Assembly: GCA_030378005.1 (NCBI GenBank)
Contig: JAUCGF010000114.1
Coordinates: 1 to 48,519, forward strand
Direction of reading: 5' to 3'
Length of the DNA stretch: 48,519 bases
Origin: Desulfococcaceae bacterium HSG9
GTDB taxonomy: Bacteria > Desulfobacterota > Desulfobacteria > Desulfobacterales > JAUCGF01
The translations under genes and the position numbers were made by a program. Every line of letters starts with the position of its first letter. Position 1 is the first letter of the stretch. Shown here piece after piece: positions 25,654-33,143 of the stretch. A model generated the notes under the pieces. The model did not search any database and was not told the DNA's origin. It saw only the letters and a list, made by a program, of their open reading frames with translations.

Positions 25654-25788
25654 GGGCTACCAACATAAGCTGGGACACTAAATGTAGTCGTAGGTTGGGT
25701 TGAGGAACGAAACCCAACGAATTCAGGCTGATGTTGGGTTTCGTTCCTCAACCCAACCTACATCTGTCCCGCCTTATGTGGGTAGCCC
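25654..25788. repeat. Large nested palindrome, REP/BIME-like
   Basis: The inner arms (25690-25718 and 25733-25761) are perfect 29-nt complements around a 14-nt loop, built on GTAGGTTGGGTTGAGG. The outer arms (25654-25677 and 25765-25788) match at 21 of 24. The inner word is a widespread palindromic repeat known from cyanobacteria and proteobacteria. No REP-associated transposase (RAYT) gene is in the window. Folded, the element would be a hairpin of more than 50 bp. Confidence 0.9.
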
Positions 25789-25822
25789 TATTTTGCAACC
25801 CCTCGACTGTCCAGAAAATTAT

Positions 25823-25851
25823 AACTTCAAAATTTAAACTTACAACTTTCA
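25823..25851. repeat. Heptanucleotide array at the holB stop codon
   Basis: Four units in 7-nt register (AACTTCA, AAATTTA, AACTTAC, AACTTTC). The holB stop codon (25849-25851, minus strand) overlaps the last unit. Confidence 0.7.
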
Positions 25852-26928
25852 ACGCGTGAGCTGCATAAACAAACTATCCAAAGTTAAACGCAAATTGGCG
25901 TTTGCCCGAATTTTTCGTTCAGCAGTTTGAACGGCTTCCAGTTTTTCCAGCAGTGTTCCGACAGTAATCTGTTCCGACATATAATGAATTTTATCAATCA
26001 AATCATAATTAATCATTTTTTCAGGACAATACCGGTAAATCAGCAGGTCTCGCAGCCATGATTTAATTCCATCTAAGATTTCTGTAATATTATCTTTATC
26101 CCGAGCGAACCTTGCAGCAAGTGCCATAATCATAGCAGACGATTGTACAGAGCGTGCATTAACAGTGCCAGGCCAGATAGTACGGATAAGCAGATCGCGC
26201 CGGTTTATCCAATCATTTTCTAACAAGGACAACGCTTTGGAAAAGCTGCCATAAGACATTGCCGCCAAGACAGTCGCTTTTTCAGGCACGACATTTTTTT
26301 GGGTCATCAACATCGCTTCGATATGTTGAAGCGAGATCGGATGAAATCGAATCGGCTGGCAACGGGATGTTATTGTTGGCAGCAGGTCCCTTTTATTTTT
26401 CGCAATCAGGATAAAAACAGTTCGATCCGGCGGTTCTTCCAATACTTTAAGCAACGCATTGGCAGCGGCCTGGTTCATCGTTTGCGCATCATCTATGATC
26501 ACCACCCTTAATTTGGCCGAGTATGGTTTCATCGTGATTATGAGGCGCAAATCACGTATTTGTTCAATTTTGATGAATTGGCCTGATGGTTTTATCAGGA
26601 TAATATCGGGATGATTTCCCGATTTGATTTTTCGACATACCTTACACACACCACAAGGGTTGTAAATTAATTCAGAATTCGGAATTTGAGGTGCGGAATG
26701 AATGCTGCCAATTGTGATCGCCTGCTTAGAGTCTGATTGGTTAGTATTTTTCGCGTCAACGTTCCCTACACAGTTGCAAAGCATTGCAAACATGGTGGCC
26801 ACAGTGTGTTTGCCAATGCCTTGGTTTCCGATGAAAGTCAGAGCATGAGGAACATTTCCATTCTGAAGGAGGGTGGTTAAAATTCTGATCGGCTGTGTTT
26901 GGCCAATAATTTTTTCAAATCCACACAC
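25849..26928 (-). CDS. holB: DNA polymerase III delta-prime subunit
   Basis: The delta-prime subunit is the stator of the clamp loader. The 359-residue protein has a degenerate P-loop GNQGIGKHT (His where Ser/Thr is usual, acceptable because delta-prime does not hydrolyse ATP). A zinc module follows with a cysteine near residue 50 and CGVCKVC near 98. ANALLKVLEEPP and TITSRCQPIRF, the AAA+ sensor-1 region, are also present. C-terminal collar homology is weak, as usual. Between the first cysteine and CGVC lies an insert including APQIPNSELIY, encoded by a heptanucleotide array. The gene follows the HU gene by 10 nt. Confidence 0.88.
   Translation of the reverse strand: MCGFEKIIGQTQPIRILTTLLQNGNVPHALTFIGNQGIGKHTVATMFAMLCNCVGNVDAKNTNQSDSKQAITIGSIHSAPQIPNSELIYNPCGVCKVCRKIKSGNHPDIILIKPSGQFIKIEQIRDLRLIITMKPYSAKLRVVIIDDAQTMNQAAANALLKVLEEPPDRTVFILIAKNKRDLLPTITSRCQPIRFHPISLQHIEAMLMTQKNVVPEKATVLAAMSYGSFSKALSLLENDWINRRDLLIRTIWPGTVNARSVQSSAMIMALAARFARDKDNITEILDGIKSWLRDLLIYRYCPEKMINYDLIDKIHYMSEQITVGTLLEKLEAVQTAERKIRANANLRLTLDSLFMQLTR
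26671..26698. repeat. Heptanucleotide array inside holB
   Basis: Four units in register: TTCAGAA, TTCGGAA, TTTGAGG, TGCGGAA. It is translated on the minus strand as roughly IPNSE within the zinc-module loop. Confidence 0.8.
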
Positions 26929-26938
26929 GAATTGCCAA

Positions 26939-27232
26939 TCATGTCTTTTGGGTGTTAATATTATTTACACGCTCTTTCAGTTCTTTACCCGCTTTGAAAA
27001 ACGGTAATTTTTTAGGTTTGATGGTCACTTTTGCACCGGTTTTCGGATTTCGACCGGTATAGCTTTTATATTCTTTAACAAAAAAGCTGAAAAGTCCGCG
27101 AATTTCGACACGTTCGCCTTGAGCCAGTGCGTTAGCCATCTCATCAAAAAAAATTTGAACGACCTCGGCCGCTTCCGCTTTAGTCATCTTAGCATCCGCC
27201 TTTAAAGCGGCTATCAACTCCAATTTATTCAT
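26939..27232 (-). CDS. HU/IHF-family DNA-binding protein
   Basis: A 97-residue protein with NKLELIAALKADAKMTKAEA at the start and the DNA-contact arm GRNPKTGAKVTIKPKKLPFF, the standard HU/IHF fold. These dimers bend DNA and shape the nucleoid. The EIRGLFSFFVKEY core resembles IHF-beta/HU subtypes; I do not assign one. It is the first gene of a pair with holB. Confidence 0.93.
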   Translation of the reverse strand: MNKLELIAALKADAKMTKAEAAEVVQIFFDEMANALAQGERVEIRGLFSFFVKEYKSYTGRNPKTGAKVTIKPKKLPFFKAGKELKERVNNINTQKT

Positions 27233-27308
27233 CAGTTCACCTTTATTAAATATATTCTAAAACCTAATGGTTTCTTTATTAGCTACAAATTAATAAAAAG
27301 TCAAGGGG

Positions 27309-27836
27309 TTATCGTAAAATTTCAGGAAGGCTTTCAATATCGTTCTCTTCGATTTCGACAGATGCAAACTGATTGAGCGCATCAATATTAACAATCACTC
27401 GCCCTTTGCCGCGATAGCTGGAGAAATAACCGGAAACGCCGGCAAAAGGACCGGAAATCACCATTATGCGTTCCTTCTTTCTAAATCGTCTCCCGGTGAC
27501 AATTGGCAGCCCCTTGGACACTATAATTTTCAATGAATCAACCGTTTCTTCAGGAACAGATAACGGCCCGGTGCGATTGCCGATAATACGAACAAAGCCA
27601 GCAGCTTTCACAATACCATAATGCTCATACCGGTCCATGTTCGTTCTTACGAAAGTATAACCCGGGAACAGCGGTTTTTGAATCATCAGTTTGCGATCCT
27701 TACGCTTGCTCGGCACGCGAATTTTTGGAAGAAAGGATTCCATATCTCTCCGTTCCAGGCAGTAATGGAGGTTATTTTCGCACCGGCTGCGCGCATACAG
27801 GATGTACCATAAATGAGGTTGTTTGGATTTTGCCAT
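27309..27836 (-). CDS. NusG-family antitermination protein (specialised paralogue, UpxY/RfaH/LoaP-like)
   Basis: The 175-residue protein has an NGN domain (WYILYARSRCENNLHYCL, then KPLFPGYTFVRTN near residue 60) and a C-terminal KOW domain (ERIMVISGPFAGVSGYF). Such paralogues bind RNA polymerase and help it read through long surface-polysaccharide operons. It is separated from the upstream sugar-nucleotide genes by a 152-bp gap with an inverted repeat, and from the HU gene by 76 bp. Not core NusG: the genome's nusG normally lies by rpoB/secE. Its targets are unknown. Confidence 0.88.
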   Translation of the reverse strand: MAKSKQPHLWYILYARSRCENNLHYCLERRDMESFLPKIRVPSKRKDRKLMIQKPLFPGYTFVRTNMDRYEHYGIVKAAGFVRIIGNRTGPLSVPEETVDSLKIIVSKGLPIVTGRRFRKKERIMVISGPFAGVSGYFSSYRGKGRVIVNIDALNQFASVEIEENDIESLPEILR

Positions 27837-27878
27837 AAATAGTTTTAAATCTCAAATTACAAGCATCGTAAAATTTTC

Positions 27879-27953
27879 GCCACTAAGACACAAAGTCACA
27901 AAAAATATTCACTCTTTTATATTATAACCTTTGTGGTTTTGTGCCTTAGTGGC
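27879..27953. repeat. Opposed 8-nt-period arrays between the nucleotidyltransferase and NusG-like genes
   Basis: Arms 27879-27902 and 27930-27953 match at 21 of 24 as inverted repeats, each made of about three octamers of the CACAAAGN type. The spacer is 27 nt. They can fold into a 24-bp imperfect hairpin. The position is before the NusG-like gene on the minus strand. Confidence 0.75.
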
Positions 27954-27988
27954 TGAACTAAACTATCACCAAAACTTAACCACAGAAC

Positions 27989-28711
27989 CTAAACACGCCA
28001 CTCCCGAATAGCCGCATCATAAGATTCAATTGTACCGATATCTCGTAGATATTCTTTAATTTCATACCCATACATTTTTCCTGTTAATTTCGGAAAGATA
28101 TGAAACCCCAGATCACATACACTGTCGGGCTGTCTGATAAAGCTTTCGGTAAAAAAGGAAAATATTTCAGGATTTGCCACATAGATGCCGCCATTGGCAA
28201 GATCGGAAGCGGGATTATCCGGTTTTTCTATAAAACTAACAATTTTTTGAGTGTTATCAAGTGTGACAATCCCACATTCATGTGGAACCGGCGCATGAAT
28301 CAAACCCATTGTAAGGATTCCGCCGCAAGCACTGTTGTCCTCATGTTGCCTGATCATTCGTTTAAGATCAAGTGTTGTCAGGTTGTCGGCATAAATAATC
28401 AAAAAATTTTTTTCATCAATCACGGCTTCACGGTTCGTCCAAATTGTCCCTCCGCTGCCTAACAGTTTTTTTTCATATAGCGGTATGATTTCCGGCTTAA
28501 CCTTAGAACTGATTCGTTTCAGAAAACGTTCGACTTGATCGGCATGATGATGGGTGTTGATCAGAATTTCACTGACACCGCACTTTTCCAAAAGTTCAAT
28601 CCATATTTCAAGAAGAGGTTTGCCATGAATTGGGATCAGACATTTGGGAACAACCGAAGTGTAAGGCCTTAACCGCGTCCCTTTACCGGCGGCGAGCAAA
28701 AACGCTTTCAT
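27989..28711 (-). CDS. Sugar-1-phosphate nucleotidyltransferase
   Basis: A 240-residue nucleotidyltransferase with FLLAAGKGTRLRPYT, the pyrophosphorylase signature, VPKCLIPIHGKPLLE, GSGGTIW and FIEKPDNPAS. It makes an NDP-sugar from NTP and sugar-1-phosphate. With a HddA-like kinase and an epimerase next to it, it probably activates a heptose or related sugar; GDP- or ADP-heptose is a guess. The ATG at 28711 is preferred because KAFLLAAGKG is the usual second-residue start; ATG 28714 directly adjoins the epimerase stop. Confidence 0.88.
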   Translation of the reverse strand: MKAFLLAAGKGTRLRPYTSVVPKCLIPIHGKPLLEIWIELLEKCGVSEILINTHHHADQVERFLKRISSKVKPEIIPLYEKKLLGSGGTIWTNREAVIDEKNFLIIYADNLTTLDLKRMIRQHEDNSACGGILTMGLIHAPVPHECGIVTLDNTQKIVSFIEKPDNPASDLANGGIYVANPEIFSFFTESFIRQPDSVCDLGFHIFPKLTGKMYGYEIKEYLRDIGTIESYDAAIREWRV

Positions 28712-28714
28712 CAT

Positions 28715-29848
28715 TCAGATACTTGCTTTACGGATGACATTTAATTGTTTCATTTGTTTTTCAGAGTATGCAAGGATATCCGCTTGTGCATCCTGACCGC
28801 TAAGATACTCCCAGTAATCACGGATACTTTCCTTGACATCATGTTGGGGCTGCCATCCTAAAGCCTGCAATTTGGCGGTGTCTGAAAAAATATGGCGCGT
28901 GTCGCCATAACGATATTGCCCCGCCAAAACAGGTTGAAGATCGCGTCCGGTCACTTCTTGCATGGCATTGTAAAAATCAAACACCGTCCAGGCAATACCT
29001 CCGCCAACATTAAAAACCTGATAATCGGCTTCCGATTTTTCAAGTACAAGTAAATTAGCGCGAACCACATCCTGGATATTAATAAAATCTCTTACTTGGC
29101 GGCCATCTTCGAAAATAAGCGGTTCGCGTCCGAAAAACAGTGCGAGCGCAAAAATTCGCATTGCACCGGAATAGGCATTATAAAATGATTGCCTCGGCCC
29201 TTGCACAATGGAGTAACGCATCACGGTCGAAGGTATATTATACCGCTTGCCCAACTGAATTGCAATCATTTCTTGCGAATGTTTGGAAAGCGCATATTGG
29301 TTGCACGGATTAATCACCGTTTCGTCCGAGGCCGTCCATTCGAGTTCATGATCGCAAACAGGGCATAAATGATTCCACGCCCCGCGGGATAACTGCCGTT
29401 CCAAACGTATAGACGGATAAAAGTATTGACCATCACGTTGAAAACAGGCCGGGCATTTGTACCGCCCTTCGCCCATAACCGCTTGGCTGGCCGCCACAAT
29501 CACTTTTTTTACACGGTTAAACCGCTTGTTTTCCACTAAAACTTCATAAAGAAGCGCGGTTGATACGGTATTTACATGAAAAAAAGTCGCAAAATCGGTC
29601 AGATAATCCTGATACGCCGCCAAGTGATAAACAGCGTCAATATCTTCCAGCGCTTTGATCCAGGTTTGTTTATCACGAACATCGCCCATGATGAACTCGG
29701 CTTGAGGATGAAGATAAGGCGGTTTGCCATGCGGATGAATAGTTGGATGCAGATTGTCCAGGATACGAACATGATGTCCCTCCTGAATAAGCGCATCGGT
29801 TGTATGGGAACCGATAAATCCGGCACCGCCGGTGATAAGAATATTCAC
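28715..29848 (-). CDS. NAD-dependent sugar epimerase (extended SDR) with zinc-ribbon insert
   Basis: An extended SDR of 377 residues with GGAGFIGSHTTD (Rossmann NAD site), HLAAYQD and catalytic Tyr/Lys in YALSKHSQE. An insert near residues 130-170 holds two CxxC pairs, KCPACF and LCPVCD, a zinc ribbon also seen in dTDP-L-rhamnose 4-epimerase-type enzymes. It likely inverts or oxidises a hydroxyl of an NDP-sugar. The GTG start at 29848 follows CGGAGC. It directly precedes the nucleotidyltransferase gene. The C-terminus has an extra polar tail. Confidence 0.87.
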   Translation of the reverse strand: MNILITGGAGFIGSHTTDALIQEGHHVRILDNLHPTIHPHGKPPYLHPQAEFIMGDVRDKQTWIKALEDIDAVYHLAAYQDYLTDFATFFHVNTVSTALLYEVLVENKRFNRVKKVIVAASQAVMGEGRYKCPACFQRDGQYFYPSIRLERQLSRGAWNHLCPVCDHELEWTASDETVINPCNQYALSKHSQEMIAIQLGKRYNIPSTVMRYSIVQGPRQSFYNAYSGAMRIFALALFFGREPLIFEDGRQVRDFINIQDVVRANLLVLEKSEADYQVFNVGGGIAWTVFDFYNAMQEVTGRDLQPVLAGQYRYGDTRHIFSDTAKLQALGWQPQHDVKESIRDYWEYLSGQDAQADILAYSEKQMKQLNVIRKASI

Positions 29849-29887
29849 AAAAAGCTCCGTTTCTGATGTTGGGGCCGCAACACGCCC

Positions 29888-30883
29888 CTATTTACTTGAA
29901 TATGAACGATAATCAAAGATGACTTTACTACCGCTTTCTTCAATCATGAAAGGCATTTCCCGATACTCCTTCATGGCTTCAAAGACCGAATTCTGTCTTT
30001 CACGAGGCACGATCAGCAGTAAAAAACCACCTCCTCCCGCACCGGCGATTTTTCCTGCTAAGGCGCCCGCCTGACGGGCTTTCAGATACATCTTGTCAAT
30101 TCGTTCATTGGCGATTCCAGACGCCATTTTTTGTTTCAATTGCCAATTCAGGTCCATCAACTCGCCCCATGTTTCAATCGCTCCGTTTTGCATCGCCTCA
30201 ATAAAGGGATCGACTAAGGCAACCATTTTTTCCAACATTGCCGACGTTGCCAAAGATGCCAGATTTTTATTTTGTTCGCTAAGAATTTTGTCGGCGCTGC
30301 GTGTGATACCTGTATAATAAAGGAGCAGTGAAGATGCGAATTTGCGTTTGACACTGTTTTGCAAGGAAATAGGAGTGCGCTCGGTAATATCTCCGGCGTC
30401 AAAAGTGAATTTATTAATACCGCCATACGCCGCGGCATATTGGTCCTGCCGTCCGATAGGTTTGTTCATAATATCAATTTCAATGCGGCAGGCGTCTTGT
30501 GCCAATTGTTCAGCCGTAACCAGAATATTCTGATAGGTGTACAAGGCATGTAAAAGCGCAACCGTAATTGAACTGGAACTGCCAAGCCCTGATCCGGAAG
30601 ACGGAATGTCTGCCAGTGTAGTGATTTCAACACCTTTGGCCACACCGGTGATTTTCATGGCTTCACGCACCAAATCATGCTTGATTTCAGATACATGATT
30701 AACACATTCTTTCTTTGAATAATTGATATAGATCATATCATCGAAACGTTCTTTAACAATCGCGTAAACAAATTTATCAATGGCCGTACAAATTACCTGG
30801 CCTTGTTTTTGGGAATAAAATGCTTTCAAATCCGACCCGCCGCCGACAAAACTAACCCGCAGCGGCGTTCTTACAATAATCAT
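29888..30883 (-). CDS. GHMP-family sugar kinase, D-glycero-D-manno-heptose 7-phosphate kinase-like
   Basis: A 331-residue GHMP kinase with TPLRVSFVGGGSDLKAFY at the N-terminus, ATP-binding PSSGSGLGSSSS near residue 95, and KIAGAGGGGFLLL near 285. This layout resembles HddA, which phosphorylates D-glycero-D-manno-heptose 7-phosphate at the anomeric carbon. It leads a three-gene sugar-nucleotide set (kinase, epimerase, nucleotidyltransferase). The ribosome site GGAG is 10 nt before the ATG. The isomerase and phosphatase of a complete heptose pathway are not adjacent. Confidence 0.87.
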   Translation of the reverse strand: MIIVRTPLRVSFVGGGSDLKAFYSQKQGQVICTAIDKFVYAIVKERFDDMIYINYSKKECVNHVSEIKHDLVREAMKITGVAKGVEITTLADIPSSGSGLGSSSSITVALLHALYTYQNILVTAEQLAQDACRIEIDIMNKPIGRQDQYAAAYGGINKFTFDAGDITERTPISLQNSVKRKFASSLLLYYTGITRSADKILSEQNKNLASLATSAMLEKMVALVDPFIEAMQNGAIETWGELMDLNWQLKQKMASGIANERIDKMYLKARQAGALAGKIAGAGGGGFLLLIVPRERQNSVFEAMKEYREMPFMIEESGSKVIFDYRSYSSK

Positions 30884-31012
30884 AATCCATGCTCCGTTGC
30901 TTATTCACAATAACCATTACAGCAAATATAAAAAAAAATGATAGATAACTTCTTGAACCTTGTTAAATTTTACAGTATAAAGCGAAGATTATATAAAAAG
31001 TCAAGTGCATAT

Positions 31013-31026
31013 TCGGAATTCCGAAA
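31013..31026. repeat. Minimal TNCGGAA-type inverted repeat upstream of surE
   Basis: ATTCGGAATTCCGA is a single pair of opposed heptamers, the smallest member of the family seen here. It lies about 45 nt before the surE ATG. Confidence 0.45.
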
Positions 31027-31056
31027 AGCGGCTTGAAACCAAAATTCAGTAAAAAG

Positions 31057-31065
31057 TGATATACT
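31057..31065 (+). promoter_or_regulatory. Putative extended -10 promoter for a leaderless surE transcript
   Basis: TGATATACT fits an extended -10 (TGN then TATACT, 31060-31065). Transcription would then begin within about 6-8 nt, at or beside the surE ATG at 31072. No Shine-Dalgarno is seen between. A -35-like TTGAAA (31033-31038) is 21 nt away, too far to be ideal. Confidence 0.4.
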
Positions 31066-31071
31066 ATTAAA

Positions 31072-31839
31072 ATGAAAATCTTATTGACCAATGACGATGG
31101 TATTTATGCTCAGGGTTTATGGGCGCTTTATGAAGCTTTCACCCTGACAGATACGGCCTTTGTGGTCGCGCCGGATCGTGAACGCAGTGCTGCCGGACAT
31201 GGCATTACTCTCAATGAACCGTTGCGTATCAAACGAATGGCGGTCTGCAATGGCAATTATGGCTATGCTGTCAACGGCACACCGGCCGATTGTGTGAAGT
31301 TAGGTTTCCAGGAGATTCTAAAAGAGCGGCCTGATATTGTTGTTTCGGGCATCAATCCGGGTGCCAATGTGGGTATTAATCTTAACTATTCCGGCACTGT
31401 CGGAGCAGCTAGGGAAGCGTCTTTGAACAATATTCCGGCTATTGCTGTTTCTGTTTACGGATGGGAAGTCCTCAATTATGAAGCTGTTTCACAATTTATC
31501 AAAGAACTTGCGGCCAAAATCGTTGAAGAAGGGCTTCCTTTCGGCGTTTTCCTGAATGTGAACATTCCCAATAAACCGTGGAATGAGATTCAAGGCATTC
31601 AGATTAGCAAACAGGGTGTTTCAGCGCCACCGGCAAATATCGAAAAACGGACCGATCCGCGCAAACGCGAATATTATTGGCAAGGGTGTGATATTCAAAA
31701 AAGCTTTAAAAATTCGGAGATTGATAGCGTCGCTTTGGAGCGGGATTATATTTCGATCACTCCGATTCAATGTGATATGACTGATTACAAAATGATTGAC
31801 CAACTCAAACAATGGCCGATCAGCTTAAACGGGAGGTAA
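31072..31839 (+). CDS. surE: 5'-nucleotidase SurE
   Basis: SurE is a metal-dependent nucleoside monophosphatase with broad substrate range. The N-terminus MKILLTNDDGIYAQG contains the DD metal-binding pair. ERSAAGHGIT, NGTPADCVKLG, SGINPGANVG and YSGTVGAAREA follow as in the family. Length 255 is typical. It opens a three-gene purine/nucleotide salvage set, with mtnP starting 4 nt after its stop. No ribosome site is seen. Confidence 0.96.
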   Translation: MKILLTNDDGIYAQGLWALYEAFTLTDTAFVVAPDRERSAAGHGITLNEPLRIKRMAVCNGNYGYAVNGTPADCVKLGFQEILKERPDIVVSGINPGANVGINLNYSGTVGAAREASLNNIPAIAVSVYGWEVLNYEAVSQFIKELAAKIVEEGLPFGVFLNVNIPNKPWNEIQGIQISKQGVSAPPANIEKRTDPRKREYYWQGCDIQKSFKNSEIDSVALERDYISITPIQCDMTDYKMIDQLKQWPISLNGR

Positions 31840-31843
31840 ATTA

Positions 31844-32614
31844 ATGCTCAAAATCGGAATAATCGGCGGTTCAGGATTAGATGATCCGGATTTCATACAA
31901 AATGCTGATGAAATCAAAGTGGATACGCCTTTCGGCGAACCTTCTTCAACTTTGATGACAGGTAAAATTGGCGATGCAGAAGCGGTTATTATCGCGCGAC
32001 ACGGCAAAAAACATCAACTTAGCCCCACTCAGGTTAATTATCGCGCCAATATTCAGGCGTTAAAATCACAAGGCGTTACGCATATTGTTGCAACAACGGC
32101 CTGCGGCAGTTTAAGAACCGTAATCGGCCGAGGTGACTTTATTCTTCCCGATCAATTTATTGATTTTACACGTCATCGTAAAATAACATTTTTCGATTCT
32201 TTTGAGCAGGGTGCCAAACATACGCCCATGGCCGAGCCTTTTGACGCGGATTTACGCCAGGCCCTTTTGGCAACATCGAACAACCTTGGATATAAAATCC
32301 ACGATGGCGGCACAGTGATCACAATTGAAGGACCGCGCTTTTCCACCAAAGCGGAATCGCACATGTTCCGTATCTGGGGGGGTGATATTATCAATATGTC
32401 GGTTGCGCCGGAGGTGATTTTGGCCAATGAAGCGGGTATTCCATACTCTGCGGTGGCCATGTCAACCGATTATGACTGTTGGAAAGAGGATGAAGTCCCC
32501 GTTTCCTGGGAAGAAATTTTAGCGGTGTTTAATAAAAATGCAGACCGTGTAAAACAATTGTTAATTCAGTTTATTTTAAATAATCCAAATTTATCATCTA
32601 ATAATAAGGTATAA
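31844..32614 (+). CDS. mtnP: S-methyl-5'-thioadenosine phosphorylase
   Basis: Cleaves methylthioadenosine (a polyamine and autoinducer by-product) to adenine and methylthioribose-1-phosphate. It has IIGGSGLDDPDF, the phosphate-binding ARHGKKHQLSPTQVNYRAN, TTACGSLR, and MSVAPEVILANEAGI with AMSTDYDCWKEDE. Length 256 is typical of the bacterial/archaeal MTAP group. The adenine released can go to the adjacent apt product. CGGGAGG precedes the ATG. Confidence 0.94.
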   Translation: MLKIGIIGGSGLDDPDFIQNADEIKVDTPFGEPSSTLMTGKIGDAEAVIIARHGKKHQLSPTQVNYRANIQALKSQGVTHIVATTACGSLRTVIGRGDFILPDQFIDFTRHRKITFFDSFEQGAKHTPMAEPFDADLRQALLATSNNLGYKIHDGGTVITIEGPRFSTKAESHMFRIWGGDIINMSVAPEVILANEAGIPYSAVAMSTDYDCWKEDEVPVSWEEILAVFNKNADRVKQLLIQFILNNPNLSSNNKV

Positions 32615-32618
32615 AAAT

Positions 32619-33143
32619 ATGGAAAGCTTGAAAGCATCTATCCGATCTATTCCTGACTGGCCGATTGACGGTGTTATTTTCAGAGACCTCACAACCCTGA
32701 TGCTGGATCCGCAGGTATTTAAAGAAACCTGTGATCTGTTTTACAACCGCTATAAGAATCAGAATATTGATAAAATTGTGGGAATCGACGCCCGCGGTTT
32801 TGTTTTTGGCGCGGTACTTGCATATCATCTCAATGTCGGATTTGTACCGGTCAGAAAAAAAGGCAAGTTGCCATATAAAACGATTCGTGAAAGCTATACG
32901 CTTGAATATGGTAAAAATACGGTTGAAATGCACACCGACGCCATTTCCCAAGGTGAACGCGTTGTTATTGCAGATGATCTGATTGCCACAGGCGGCACTA
33001 TCGCCGCGGCTGTCAAATTGGTCGAGCGTCTGGGCGGCGATATCGTGGAATGCGCTTTTGTGGTCGAGCTTCCTGACCTCAAAGGCCGTGATCTGATTAA
33101 AGGGCAGAAGGTTTATTCGATGGTGATGTTTGAAGGAGAATAG
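32619..33143 (+). CDS. apt: Adenine phosphoribosyltransferase
   Basis: Apt makes AMP from adenine and PRPP. The 174-residue protein has KASIRSIPDWPIDGVIFRD, VGIDARGFVFG, the RKKGKLPY loop and the PRPP-binding motif VVIADDLIATGGT. It begins 4 nt after mtnP, so MTA-derived adenine can be recycled. Its last 47 nt overlap, on the opposite strand, the 3' end of the purine nucleoside phosphorylase gene. Confidence 0.96.
   Translation: MESLKASIRSIPDWPIDGVIFRDLTTLMLDPQVFKETCDLFYNRYKNQNIDKIVGIDARGFVFGAVLAYHLNVGFVPVRKKGKLPYKTIRESYTLEYGKNTVEMHTDAISQGERVVIADDLIATGGTIAAAVKLVERLGGDIVECAFVVELPDLKGRDLIKGQKVYSMVMFEGE

Noticed and set aside
25486..25668. A 60-codon plus-strand frame
   Set aside because: No Shine-Dalgarno, AT-rich, ends inside the palindromic element.
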